Below are positions 1 to 7,644 of a DNA stretch of 64,000 nucleotides, one piece after another; position 1 is the stretch's first letter; the number at the start of each line of letters is the position of its first letter. The stretch is taken from the NCBI GenBank assembly GCA_046153875.1, contig JBJXFE010000063.1, positions 78,474 to 142,473 on the forward strand, written 5' to 3'. The position numbers and the translations under genes were made by a program. This stretch comes from JBJXFE01 sp046153875. GTDB taxonomy: Bacteria > Planctomycetota > Phycisphaerae > Phycisphaerales > UBA1924. The notes under the pieces are model-generated. The model ran no database searches. It was not told where the DNA came from and worked only from the letters and a program-made list of their open reading frames with translations.

Positions 1-272
1 ACGTGGTGCTGAGGCACGTCTTCCGCAACAGCCTTCTTCCGCTGATCACGATGTTCGTCACGATTTTTCCCGCGATGCTCGCGGGCTCGGTCGTGGTGGA
101 GAAGATCTTCACGATCCCCGGGATGGGCAGCCTGATCCTGGAAGCGATCAGCCTGCGCGACCGCGAACTGATCCTGGCCAACACGCTCATGATCGCCGGT
201 GTGAATCTCGTGGCGCTGCTGCTCGCGGACGTGCTGTACGCGCTGGCGGACCCGCGGGTGAGCTATGCGTAG
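1..272 (+). CDS. dppB: Peptide ABC transporter permease, DppB/OppB type (3' fragment)
   Basis: This is the C-terminal 90 or so residues of an inner-membrane permease; the 5' part lies outside the window. The reading frame is open from base 3 to a TAG at 270-272. The fragment has the end of the EAA-loop region (RHVFRNSLLPLIT), a hydrophobic segment, the sequence IPGMGSLILEAISLRD typical of DppB/OppB C-termini, and a last membrane helix ending in LADVLYALADPRVSY. The DPRVSY ending is characteristic of this family. Its stop codon overlaps the start of the dppC-type permease, so the two halves of the transmembrane channel are co-translated. The substrate is inferred to be peptides from family membership only. 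Confidence 0.88.
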   Translation, partial: VVLRHVFRNSLLPLITMFVTIFPAMLAGSVVVEKIFTIPGMGSLILEAISLRDRELILANTLMIAGVNLVALLLADVLYALADPRVSYA

Positions 273-2055
273 GGGTCGGCGACGAAGAGACGAAGAGACG
301 AAGAGACGAAGAGACGAAGAGACGGAGTACCGGTTGAGTCAGAGTGTTCCCCAGCCCGAGTTCCCGGCGGTGGTGACGGGCGTTCAGCTCATGCAGGGCG
401 TCGGTGCGCCCCCCGCGCTGGGGTTCTGGGCCGACGCGTGGTCGCAGGTGGTCAAGCGGCCCGGAGCGGTCGCGGCGCTGTGCTGGCTGTCCGTCATCGG
501 CTTCTTCGCGGTCTTCGCACCCTTGCTGGCGAACGGGCACCCAGTACGGATGATCGACGAGTTCGATGAGCGAACCGCCGCGGACGCCGCGGGCGCATTC
601 GAATCGTCCTTCGAGCTCAAGGACGACGAGAATGTGGGCTTGGATCTCGTTCGGTCGGCGCTCGACTCCGAGCTGCGCTGCCACAATCCTCGCCTCCGTC
701 CGCGGGAGTTTGTCGCGGAGGGGGAATTGAAATTCGACGCCGCCGAGTTGGCTGCGATCGCCGAGCTCCTGCGCGGCCGATCGGAGTTGGACGAGCTGGG
801 CGGACCACTCAAAGCGACGTATCCGCTGGCTGAGCACCTTCGCCCGGCCGACGTCGTCGTGATCGTTGGCACCCTCCTGGGCCTCCCGTTCATCCTGTTC
901 AGCGCCGCGGGCCGCGCGGGGCGGTTCGGCGCGGCCATCTACGGCGGGGTGCTCGCGGGGATCATCGTCGTGGTCTCGACGCTGTTCCGGTCCGCCGTGA
1001 CGGGACCGGGCGCGAGCGACTGGGCCGAGTCCATCCGCGATGAACCGACGGGCTACCTCGTGGGTCTTGGTCTCGCCGTCGCCGTCGTTGGCGTGCTCAT
1101 CCCCGCGATCGCGTCCTGGTCCCGGCGGATCGCCGTCGTGATCGTCGCCTGCGCGTTGGCGGTCATCGCGGTCGATCTCACATGGAGCCACCCGCTCGAG
1201 ACGTTCGACTATCCCGAACGTGAAGCCCGCGGCGAGATCAGGGCCGTCTACACGCTGATCCCGTGGTCGCCGTACCAGCGGTTCTCGTCGCTCGACCGGC
1301 AGCCGCCGATGAAGTCGTTCGGCGAGGCGATGCACCTGCCCGAAGGAACCCCGGGCGCGTCGCGCCGGTTCTTGCTGGGCACCGACGCCTTCGGGCAGGA
1401 CGTGCTGGCGCAGGTGCTCTGGGCCTGCCGCCTGGCGATCTCGATCGGCCTGGTCTCGACCGGGATTGCCGTGCTGATCGGCGTCACGATCGGTTCGATC
1501 ATGGGCTACTTCGGCGGCTGGGTGGACCTGGTCCTCTTCCGCGTCGTCGAGGTCTTCATGGCGGTGCCGCTGCTCTTCCTGCTCATCGTGGCCGCGGGGG
1601 TGCTGCCCTCGGAGTTTCGCAGCACGTACGTGATGATGGCGATCATCGGATGTGTGACATGGACCGGTGCGGCCCGGTTCACGCGGGCGGAGTTCCTCAA
1701 GCTCCGCTCGCAGGACTTCGTGCAGTCGGCCCGGGCGGTCGGTCTGCCGCTGCGATCGATCCTGTTCCGCCACATGCTGCCCAACGGGGTGACGCCCGTC
1801 CTCGTCGACGCCTCGTTCGCCGTGGCGGCCGCGATCAGCATCGAGGCGACGCTCAGCTTTCTGGGGCTGGGCCCGGTCGACCAGGCGTCGTGGGGAAAGC
1901 TGCTGGCCAGCGCCGTGAGCGCCGAGGGACAGTTCAAGTGGTGGCTCGCCGTGTTCCCCGGGCTGGCGATCTTCCTGACCGTGCTCAGCTACAACATCAT
2001 CGGCGAGTCGCTCCGCGACGCGATCGACCCGAAGCTCAAGAAAGCCCGCGTATGA
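265..2055 (+). CDS. dppC: Peptide ABC transporter permease, DppC/OppC type, with large insertion
   Basis: Second permease of the importer. At 596 residues it is about twice the usual DppC length of roughly 300. After a first membrane helix (about residues 70-90) there is an extra segment of some 250 residues, partly charged and partly hydrophobic with several predicted helices. The conserved core then follows: FLLGTDAFGQDVLAQ (about 370-385), helices, and the EAA loop around LRSQDFVQSARAVGLP (about 477-492). The ATG at 265 overlaps the dppB stop. However, its first 23 codons read through an 8-bp tandem repeat and encode RRRDEET-type charged repeats. A TTG at 334 preceded by GGAG (323-326) is an attractive alternative start. 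The stop overlaps the dppD ATG (ATGA). Confidence 0.9.
   Translation: MRRGRRRRDEETKRRRDEETEYRLSQSVPQPEFPAVVTGVQLMQGVGAPPALGFWADAWSQVVKRPGAVAALCWLSVIGFFAVFAPLLANGHPVRMIDEFDERTAADAAGAFESSFELKDDENVGLDLVRSALDSELRCHNPRLRPREFVAEGELKFDAAELAAIAELLRGRSELDELGGPLKATYPLAEHLRPADVVVIVGTLLGLPFILFSAAGRAGRFGAAIYGGVLAGIIVVVSTLFRSAVTGPGASDWAESIRDEPTGYLVGLGLAVAVVGVLIPAIASWSRRIAVVIVACALAVIAVDLTWSHPLETFDYPEREARGEIRAVYTLIPWSPYQRFSSLDRQPPMKSFGEAMHLPEGTPGASRRFLLGTDAFGQDVLAQVLWACRLAISIGLVSTGIAVLIGVTIGSIMGYFGGWVDLVLFRVVEVFMAVPLLFLLIVAAGVLPSEFRSTYVMMAIIGCVTWTGAARFTRAEFLKLRSQDFVQSARAVGLPLRSILFRHMLPNGVTPVLVDASFAVAAAISIEATLSFLGLGPVDQASWGKLLASAVSAEGQFKWWLAVFPGLAIFLTVLSYNIIGESLRDAIDPKLKKARV
281..328 (+). repeat. 8-bp tandem repeat (GACGAAGA, about 6 units) in the 5' end of dppC
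   Basis: Five exact copies of GACGAAGA occupy 281-320, followed by a diverged sixth (321-328). The repeat lies between the overlapping dppB stop and the possible alternative TTG start of dppC. Read from the ATG, the 8-bp unit gives an 8-residue period of alternating basic and acidic residues. The same unit (AGAGACGR in rotation) recurs elsewhere in the window on both strands. Confidence 0.95.
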
Positions 2056-3191
2056 CCGCGACCCCGGTTCCACCTTCGACAAACGGCGCAGCGAAGCCCG
2101 ACGCCCGCCCGATTCTCCGCGTCGAGGACCTGGGCGTCTCGTTCGAGCAGGGCCGCGGCCCGCGCGTCCAGGCCGTGGACGGGGTGCGTCTGACCGTCCA
2201 CCCGGGCCAGACGCTGGCGGTGGTGGGAGAGTCGGGGTGCGGCAAGTCGGTCACCGCGATGAGCACGCTCCAGCTCATCCCGCGTCCCCCGGGCCGGTTT
2301 GACCGCGGGCGAGTCATGTTCCGCTCGCGCCTGGCCGGCGACGACGAAGTGGACCTGTTGTCGCTCCCCGAGCGCGACATCCGCCGCGTCCGCGGGAACG
2401 AGATCGCGATGATCTTCCAGGAGCCGATGACGAGCCTGAACCCGGTCTACACCGTCGGCGACCAGGTCATCGAGGCGATCCTGCTCCACCAGCCGGTGGA
2501 CCCGTCGCGGGCGCGGGAGATCGCGCTGCGAGCGATGACCGACGTCGGCATCCCCGAGCCCGAGCGCCGCATCGACCAGTACCCGCACCAGTTCTCCGGC
2601 GGGATGCGTCAGCGCGTGATGATCGCCATGGCCCTGGCGTGCGAGCCGAAGCTGCTCCTGGCGGACGAGCCGACGACCGCCCTGGACGTGACGATCCAGG
2701 CGCAGATCCTCGAGCTGCTCCGCGACCTGCAACGGCGCCGCGGCATGGCCGTGATGCTCATCACGCACGCGCTCGGGGTGGTGGCCGAGAACGCCGACGT
2801 GGTGTGCGTGATGTACGCGGGCCGGGTCGTCGAGTACGCCACGGTGCTGCAACTCTTCGACAGCCCCATGCACCCCTATACGCGCGGTCTGCTCGCGAGC
2901 ATCCCCCGCATCGGCGCGCGCCGCGACCGTCTCTTGACCATCAAGGAGATCGTGGAGGACCCCGCCCAGTTCGCGCGCCTCCCCGGGGCCGATGGGGGCG
3001 TCCGCCCGTGGTGGCCGTGGCACGACCCGCCGAAGGACCTGGCCCGGCGCGACGGTCCGGCCGGGGACTACTGCCTGCGCGAAGTCATGCCTGATCACTG
3101 GGTCGGTGTGTGGCGCACGGCGGCCGTGCGCGACGACGACAGCCGGCCGCCGGACCTGCCCTTTCGCGTGGGAGCCGACGGCATCGGCTGA
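2052..3191 (+). CDS. dppD: Peptide ABC transporter ATP-binding protein, DppD/OppD type
   Basis: Cytoplasmic ATPase of the importer, 379 residues. Walker A GESGCGKS is at about 59-66, Q-loop Gln at about 123, signature FSGGMRQR at 181-188, Walker B LLLADEP at about 201-207 and the switch His in LITHALG at about 239. The oligopeptide-transporter C-terminal region (HPYTRGLLASIPRI) follows. The ATG overlaps the dppC stop by four bases. DppD is normally paired with a second ATPase (DppF), but no second ATPase gene follows here; the next gene is a glycosyltransferase. The extra C-terminal 60 residues after the family domain are rich in Trp and Pro and have no assigned role. Confidence 0.93.
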   Translation: MTATPVPPSTNGAAKPDARPILRVEDLGVSFEQGRGPRVQAVDGVRLTVHPGQTLAVVGESGCGKSVTAMSTLQLIPRPPGRFDRGRVMFRSRLAGDDEVDLLSLPERDIRRVRGNEIAMIFQEPMTSLNPVYTVGDQVIEAILLHQPVDPSRAREIALRAMTDVGIPEPERRIDQYPHQFSGGMRQRVMIAMALACEPKLLLADEPTTALDVTIQAQILELLRDLQRRRGMAVMLITHALGVVAENADVVCVMYAGRVVEYATVLQLFDSPMHPYTRGLLASIPRIGARRDRLLTIKEIVEDPAQFARLPGADGGVRPWWPWHDPPKDLARRDGPAGDYCLREVMPDHWVGVWRTAAVRDDDSRPPDLPFRVGADGIG

Positions 3192-3297
3192 TCCTCTCCC
3201 GCTCGCGCCCGGCGCACGTCGTCCGTGCCGTCCGGCCTCCGCCGCGCCCGACCCGTGGTATCCTCGCCCTTCGGGCGATCTCTCGAGCAGGTCCACC

Positions 3298-4437
3298 ATG
3301 CGCGCCATGATCCTCGCCGATGCCCCCTTCGCCGTGCGTGAGGGCGGGATGCTCTCCCGGCTCGAAGTCGGGCTGGTGGACGAGGGTGTGCGCCTGGTGC
3401 ATGCGGCGCCGAACTCGGTGGCCCGGGGTCAGCCGGGGGCCCCGGCCGGCGAGCTGTTCGTGCGGGTCATCCCCTACGAGGATCGCGGGCCCGGCATCCT
3501 GCGCCGCCTGCGCGACCGCCGCTTCGCCGCGGAGTTGGCCCGGCTCCGCGAGCCGGACGACGAGCGGCCGATCGACGTGATCCACGTTTTCGGCGAAGGG
3601 GCGTGGGCGACGGGTGTCGACCTCGCCGAATCGCTCGACGCGGCTCTGGCCGTTGAGGCCTGGTCGGCGGGCTTGATCCCCCGCATCGTCCGGACGCGCT
3701 GGCCGGGCGGCGTGGAGCGCCCGCCCCTGGTGTTCTTCGCGCCCGATCGCGCGATCGAGACGCGGCTTCGCGACGAAGTCGAGCGCCACGGCGTCGGGGC
3801 GGTCCGCCTCACGCCGTGGGGCGTCCACACGCCCGCGCACGCGCACGAACTCCTGCCCCCGAATCGTGCGCCGTCGGCAATGATCGCCGGCAGCGGGCGC
3901 GACCCCGAGGCGTGGGCGGCCGTTCTGAGCGCTCTCGCCGCGCCGGGCCCGCAGACCAGGCTGATGATCTTCGCCGACGCCGAGGCGGTCGCGGCGGCGC
4001 GCGCGTGGCCGGTCGTGAATCGCCTGGGGCTCACCGACCGCTTCACGCTGACGCCGTCGGTCGAGGCCCGACGCGAGCTCACCCTCCAGTGCGACCTGCT
4101 CATCCTCCCGGAGGCACTAGGCGAGCACAGGTCGCTCACACTCGACGCGATGGCCGCGGGCGTGGTAGTGATCGCCGCCGCGGACCCGATGGTCGCGGTC
4201 TTCGCCGAGGGAACCACCGCCCGCGTGGTGGAGCGCCCGAGCCACGAGCGCTGGTCGGCGGCCTTGGCGGCGCTTTTGGACAATCCCGACCAGGCCCGTG
4301 CCCTTGCGGAGTCCGCCCGCGACCACGTCCGCCGCAACCAGAGGGCCAGCATGCACGTGGCCTCGATTGCCGACGCCTACGAGTGGATGACCGCCGGCGA
4401 CACGCTGCCGTTCGGCCGGCTTCCGCACGTCCGATAG
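3298..4437 (+). CDS. Glycosyltransferase-like protein (GT-B fold, GT4-like)
   Basis: A 379-residue cytoplasmic protein. The N-terminal half begins with MRAMILADAPFAVREGGM and contains IDVIHVFGEG, as seen in the acceptor domain of GT4 enzymes. The C-terminal half carries the nucleotide-sugar domain pattern: LTPWGVHTP, a strand-turn stretch ending in LMIFADAEAV, LTDRFTLTP, DLLILPEALGEHRSLTLDAMAAGVVVIA, and a final DNPDQARALAESARDHV helix. In GT4 enzymes the EALGE..S...DAMAAG segment binds the nucleotide diphosphate. No substrate can be named. The ATG at 3298 was chosen because upstream codons in this frame overlap dppD. It follows the ABC operon by 106 bp. Confidence 0.7.
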   Translation: MRAMILADAPFAVREGGMLSRLEVGLVDEGVRLVHAAPNSVARGQPGAPAGELFVRVIPYEDRGPGILRRLRDRRFAAELARLREPDDERPIDVIHVFGEGAWATGVDLAESLDAALAVEAWSAGLIPRIVRTRWPGGVERPPLVFFAPDRAIETRLRDEVERHGVGAVRLTPWGVHTPAHAHELLPPNRAPSAMIAGSGRDPEAWAAVLSALAAPGPQTRLMIFADAEAVAAARAWPVVNRLGLTDRFTLTPSVEARRELTLQCDLLILPEALGEHRSLTLDAMAAGVVVIAAADPMVAVFAEGTTARVVERPSHERWSAALAALLDNPDQARALAESARDHVRRNQRASMHVASIADAYEWMTAGDTLPFGRLPHVR

Positions 4438-4665
4438 TCTCGCGTTCGGTGGTCCGCCGGCGACTTCCACGCCGTTGGTGCGGCCTAAACCCTTGCGGTT
4501 TCTCGGGTTGGAGGCATGTTTGATTGGAGGCACCACCCCGGTTGGCGCGGCCCGCGCCGCTCCAGGATGGGGCGACCTCCAACACGAACGGTCCCGGGGG
4601 AGTTCCCGGATCAAGACCGCGTCGGCACCAGGATGGTGTGCGCCAGGACGGTGAAAGGAAGAGAG

Positions 4666-5388
4666 ATGTTTGTTTCGATTCTGGCCGCCGCGGCGGCCGC
4701 GTCGCTCGGGCAGGTGTACCAGGTGTCGCGGTACGACCGCCCCATTGCCACGATGGCTCCGTACCCCGCCAACGTTGCCGATGACGTTCACCGCCCCGGG
4801 TTCAACGGGCGGCTGTGGATCAGCCGGCCCGTCATGGGCGGGCGGAATGGCCCGTATCCCTTCGGCGATGCGTCACCCGGCGCGGAGTCCTACGGCGCGT
4901 ACGGCGACGAAGGTGCGGTGGCCTATGCCCGCGTCGGACTGCTCGCCATCGGGATCGATCCCTGGGAGAGCATCGGCCCCGAGAACCTCCGCCAGCTGCG
5001 CCGTGCTCAGGACTTCTGGCTCGAGGAGAACGGGTACACGGGCGGCGTGCGCACGCACGTGAACGACCTGTACCTCTCGAAGCACGTGCGGGCCGATCAG
5101 CCCGAGAGCGCGGTGTACACCGCCAAGCCCGAGAAGCAGGGGTTCCCGGAGCCGCGCGGGATCATCGAGATCGCGCCCGAAACGCCCCGGATCAAGAACC
5201 GGATCAAGGTCGAGGTCGCACCGAAGAGCCGCCCCGATGCGATCGTCGTCCTCTCGAAGCAGCCGGTCAGGGTCTCGATGCCGCCGAACGCGCCATCGCA
5301 GTCCGTGGCTCGCGTCGAGACCGAGAAGAGCGAAGCCCCGAAAGCCGAACTGGCCGCGGCGAAGGACCGGGCGGGGGACAACAAGTAG
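4666..5388 (+). CDS. Exported protein of unknown function
   Basis: A 240-residue protein that I do not recognise. It starts at an ATG behind a clear purine-rich ribosome site (GGAAGAGAG, 4657-4665). The first 16 residues (SILAAAAAASLGQ) form a short hydrophobic stretch ending in a signal-peptidase-like site. The mature part has a Gly/Pro/Tyr-rich N-terminal region, then one helical segment (ENLRQLRRAQDFWLEEN). The C-terminal third is low-complexity and rich in Pro, Lys and Glu. The 228 bp before it hold no recognisable element. A hairpin follows the stop codon. Confidence 0.6.
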   Translation: MFVSILAAAAAASLGQVYQVSRYDRPIATMAPYPANVADDVHRPGFNGRLWISRPVMGGRNGPYPFGDASPGAESYGAYGDEGAVAYARVGLLAIGIDPWESIGPENLRQLRRAQDFWLEENGYTGGVRTHVNDLYLSKHVRADQPESAVYTAKPEKQGFPEPRGIIEIAPETPRIKNRIKVEVAPKSRPDAIVVLSKQPVRVSMPPNAPSQSVARVETEKSEAPKAELAAAKDRAGDNK

Positions 5389-5418
5389 TTTCGACGAGAA
5401 GTCGGACGGAGCAGATCA

Positions 5419-5455
5419 CCGGCCGCGGCCCGAGAGGACCGCGGCCGGCTTCATT
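5419..5455 (+). terminator. GC-rich hairpin, probable terminator
   Basis: A perfect 10-bp stem (CCGGCCGCGG at 5419-5428 with CCGCGGCCGG at 5439-5448) has a 10-nt loop and is followed by CTTCATT. It sits 30 bp after the exported-protein gene and before the flagellar operon. The T tract is weak, so termination is inferred mainly from the stem and its position. Confidence 0.55.
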
Positions 5456-5623
5456 GGTGGCCGGTCGATGGGCGCACAGTCGCGCGGTTCCGCGCACGAT
5501 CCGCGCCCCAGGGTCATCATGGGCCGCGCGCGATCCGGCGCAACATCAGCGGTCGACCCGCGCCATGCAACCCCATGACATCCCGACCTGCGCCCCGGGC
5601 GTCGAGCGTTGCGCGTTGTCCTC

Positions 5624-5639
5624 TGGCACGCCGGTTGAG
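5624..5639 (+). promoter_or_regulatory. Candidate sigma-54 (-24/-12) promoter for the flagellar operon
   Basis: TGGCACG at 5624-5630, four bases, then TTGAG at 5635-5639. The -24 element and the spacing match the RpoN consensus TGGCACG-N4-TTGCW exactly. The -12 element has A in place of the usually conserved C. It lies 40 bp before the first gene of the flgF operon, where RpoN promoters are common in other bacteria. Confidence 0.4.
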
Positions 5640-5679
5640 GTGTCGAGACCCGGGCCGCTGCGCCCGCGGAGCGCCGCCG

Positions 5680-5898
5680 ATGACCGAACGAGTCCATGAA
5701 CCGTTGCCACCCCACGTCCGACCCGGTGCGGCCGAGGACCTCGCGCAGATGCTGCGAGCCGGGACGCTGGGCGCACGCCTGGTGACCGCGGCGCAGCGCG
5801 GCGTGGAGCTCGATCGCGGGGCCGAGCTTCCTGCCGGAACGGGCACGCACGCCGCCGCGCTGGACTTCGCGCCGCCGACGCGGAGGGCGATCGGATGA
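5680..5898 (+). CDS. Small protein translationally coupled to flgF
   Basis: A 72-residue protein of no recognised family. It begins MTERVHEPLPPHV and has one amphipathic segment (AAEDLAQMLRAGTLGARLVTAAQRG), with no signal peptide or membrane helix. Its stop codon overlaps the flgF ATG (ATGA at 5895-5898), which suggests a real, co-translated gene. The frame is also open to an earlier ATG at 5575, but the later start keeps the candidate RpoN promoter upstream. A flagellar role is inferred only from position. Confidence 0.5.
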   Translation: MTERVHEPLPPHVRPGAAEDLAQMLRAGTLGARLVTAAQRGVELDRGAELPAGTGTHAAALDFAPPTRRAIG

Positions 5899-6671
5899 AC
5901 TACGGCCTCTACATCTCGGCGTCCGGCGTCGCGTCGGCCATGTACCGCATGGACGTGGCCGCGAACAACCTCTCGAACATCAACACGACCGGCTTCAAGC
6001 CGGACCGCACCGTGGAGCGCCAACGCGACGCGGCGCGCCCCGAGGACGGCGCCTGGAGCCTGCCCTCGAACGTCCTGCTGGAGCGGCTCGGCGGCGGGGT
6101 CCACATGCACCCCAACCGCGTCTCCTTCGACCAGGGCCCGATCGTGACGACGAGCGGCGAGCTCGACCTGGCGATCCAGGGGCCGGGGTTCCTCGTCGCC
6201 CGCGACGCGACCGACAAGAACGGCGACCGCGTCCGCCTCACGCGCGACGGGCGGCTCTCGCGCAACGCGCGCGGGCACCTTGTCACGTCCGGCGACGGCA
6301 TGCCCGTTCTCGACGTGAACAACCGCGTGATCCAGCTCCCCGAGGGTGCCGTGGCGATCGGCGGTGACGGATCGATCCGCCACAAAGGGCAGGTCATCGC
6401 AAATATCCAGTTCATCGACGTGCCCGACACCTCGCGACTCATCAAGATCGGGCACGGCATGTTCCAGGCGCCCGCCGACGCGCTGGAGAACCGCCGGGCC
6501 GCGGCCGGGACCATCCGGCAGGGGCAGCTCGAGGGCGCCGCGATCGACCCGATCCAGGCGATGCTCGCGGTCAAGAACGCCGGGGGCGATGCGGATCGGA
6601 ACGTCGGCATGATCCGGCATCACGACACGCTGATGGACCGGGCGATCAACACCCTGGGGCGCGTGGCGTAA
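5895..6671 (+). CDS. flgF: Flagellar basal-body rod protein FlgF
   Basis: A 258-residue proximal-rod protein exported by the flagellar type III system, so it has no signal peptide. The N-terminus has the rod-protein signature ANNLSNINTTGFKPDR (about 24-39). It is followed by GELDLAIQGPGFLV and LTRDGRLSRN, and the C-terminal helix contains AMLAVKNAGGDADRN. Family members run to about 250 residues. GGAGGG at 5881-5886 is the ribosome site. flgG follows at a distance of 116 bp, a gap that contains octamer repeat material, so the two may not be strictly coupled. Confidence 0.93.
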   Translation: MNYGLYISASGVASAMYRMDVAANNLSNINTTGFKPDRTVERQRDAARPEDGAWSLPSNVLLERLGGGVHMHPNRVSFDQGPIVTTSGELDLAIQGPGFLVARDATDKNGDRVRLTRDGRLSRNARGHLVTSGDGMPVLDVNNRVIQLPEGAVAIGGDGSIRHKGQVIANIQFIDVPDTSRLIKIGHGMFQAPADALENRRAAAGTIRQGQLEGAAIDPIQAMLAVKNAGGDADRNVGMIRHHDTLMDRAINTLGRVA

Positions 6672-6675
6672 GAGA

Positions 6676-6691
6676 AGCGAGACAGCGAGAC
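6676..6691 (+). repeat. Octamer repeat AGCGAGAC x2 in the flgF-flgG gap
   Basis: Two exact copies of AGCGAGAC, followed by the purine-rich GGGGAAGACGGGAG. The rest of the 116-bp gap (6672-6787) has no gene. Near 6754-6780 it contains a C/T-rich run (CCTTTGTCCTCC, then TTCTTCGTGG). This belongs to the same repeat class seen near flgG, dppC, metH and purE. Confidence 0.8.
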
Positions 6692-6787
6692 GGGGAAGAC
6701 GGGAGATTGTGAGACCTTGACCGTGTGTTTGCAGAACTGATCTGAACAACCACCTTTGTCCTCCTTGTTCTTCGTGGTGAATGACCT

Positions 6788-7597
6788 ATGGCGATCAACG
6801 CACTCCAATCGGCCGCGACCGGGCTCTCCGCCCTCAACACCAAGCTCGACGTCATCGCCAACAACCTGGCGAACGTCAACACGACGGGGTTCAAGGCGAG
6901 CCGCGCCAACTTCCAGGACCTGCTCTACGTCGAGAAGGCCCAGCCCGGCGTCGAAAACGCCAACGGCGACCAGCGCCCCACCGGGCTCTATGTCGGCCTG
7001 GGCGTGAAGGTCTCCGGCACGCAGGTGGACTTCAAGCAAGGCGCCCCCATCAACACCGGGCGCGACCTCGACATCATGGTCGAAGGGATCGGGTTCCTCC
7101 GCACGCAGGTGGAGAACGGCCTGGCCGGCGACGGGATCGCCTACACGCGGGCCGGTAACTTCACGCTGAACGCCGACGGCGAGATCGTGATGGCCAACGA
7201 CCAGGGGCGGCGCCTCCAGCCCACGATCACCATCCCGCAGGACGCGGTCAGCATCTCCATCGACGCCAACGGGCGGGTCTTCGTGCTCCAGCCGGGCGAC
7301 GTCACGCCGACCGAACTGGGGCAGATGGAGCTCGCCGCGTTCGTCAACCCGACGGGCCTCAAGCAGGTCGGCGAGAACCTGTTCGTCGAGACCAACGCCT
7401 CGGGGCCTCCGATCCAGGGCAATCCCGGTGAAGAGAACTTCGGACGCATCCGCCAGGGGTTGCTGGAGACGTCCAACGTCGATCCCGCGTTCGAGCTGAT
7501 CGAGCTGATCCGCACGCAGCGGGCGTTCGAGATGAACAGCAACACCATCCGCGCCGCGGACGAGACCCTCCGGGCGGTGGCGCAGTTGAGACAATGA
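6788..7597 (+). CDS. flgG: Flagellar distal rod protein FlgG
   Basis: A 269-residue protein forming the distal rod. The start MAINALQSAATGLSALNTKLDVIANNLANVNTTGFK is canonical for FlgG, as are VEGIGFLRT, YTRAGNFTLNADGEIV and the C-terminal helix LIRTQRAFEMNSNTIRAADE. Length matches the family (about 260). The stop codon TGA (7595-7597) is the first three bases of an 8-bp repeat array. No strong ribosome site is visible before the ATG. Confidence 0.96.
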   Translation: MAINALQSAATGLSALNTKLDVIANNLANVNTTGFKASRANFQDLLYVEKAQPGVENANGDQRPTGLYVGLGVKVSGTQVDFKQGAPINTGRDLDIMVEGIGFLRTQVENGLAGDGIAYTRAGNFTLNADGEIVMANDQGRRLQPTITIPQDAVSISIDANGRVFVLQPGDVTPTELGQMELAAFVNPTGLKQVGENLFVETNASGPPIQGNPGEENFGRIRQGLLETSNVDPAFELIELIRTQRAFEMNSNTIRAADETLRAVAQLRQ

Positions 7598-7618
7598 GAC
7601 GGTGAGACGGTGAGACGG
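7595..7618 (+). repeat. Octamer repeat TGAGACGG x3 spanning the flgG stop codon
   Basis: Three exact copies of TGAGACGG run from 7595 to 7618. The first supplies the flgG stop codon. Because 8 is not a multiple of 3, the copies place TGA in all three frames. The array ends 26 bp before the flgA start. Confidence 0.95.
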
Positions 7619-7644
7619 TGAGTCCGGTGAACCGAGGGACCACG

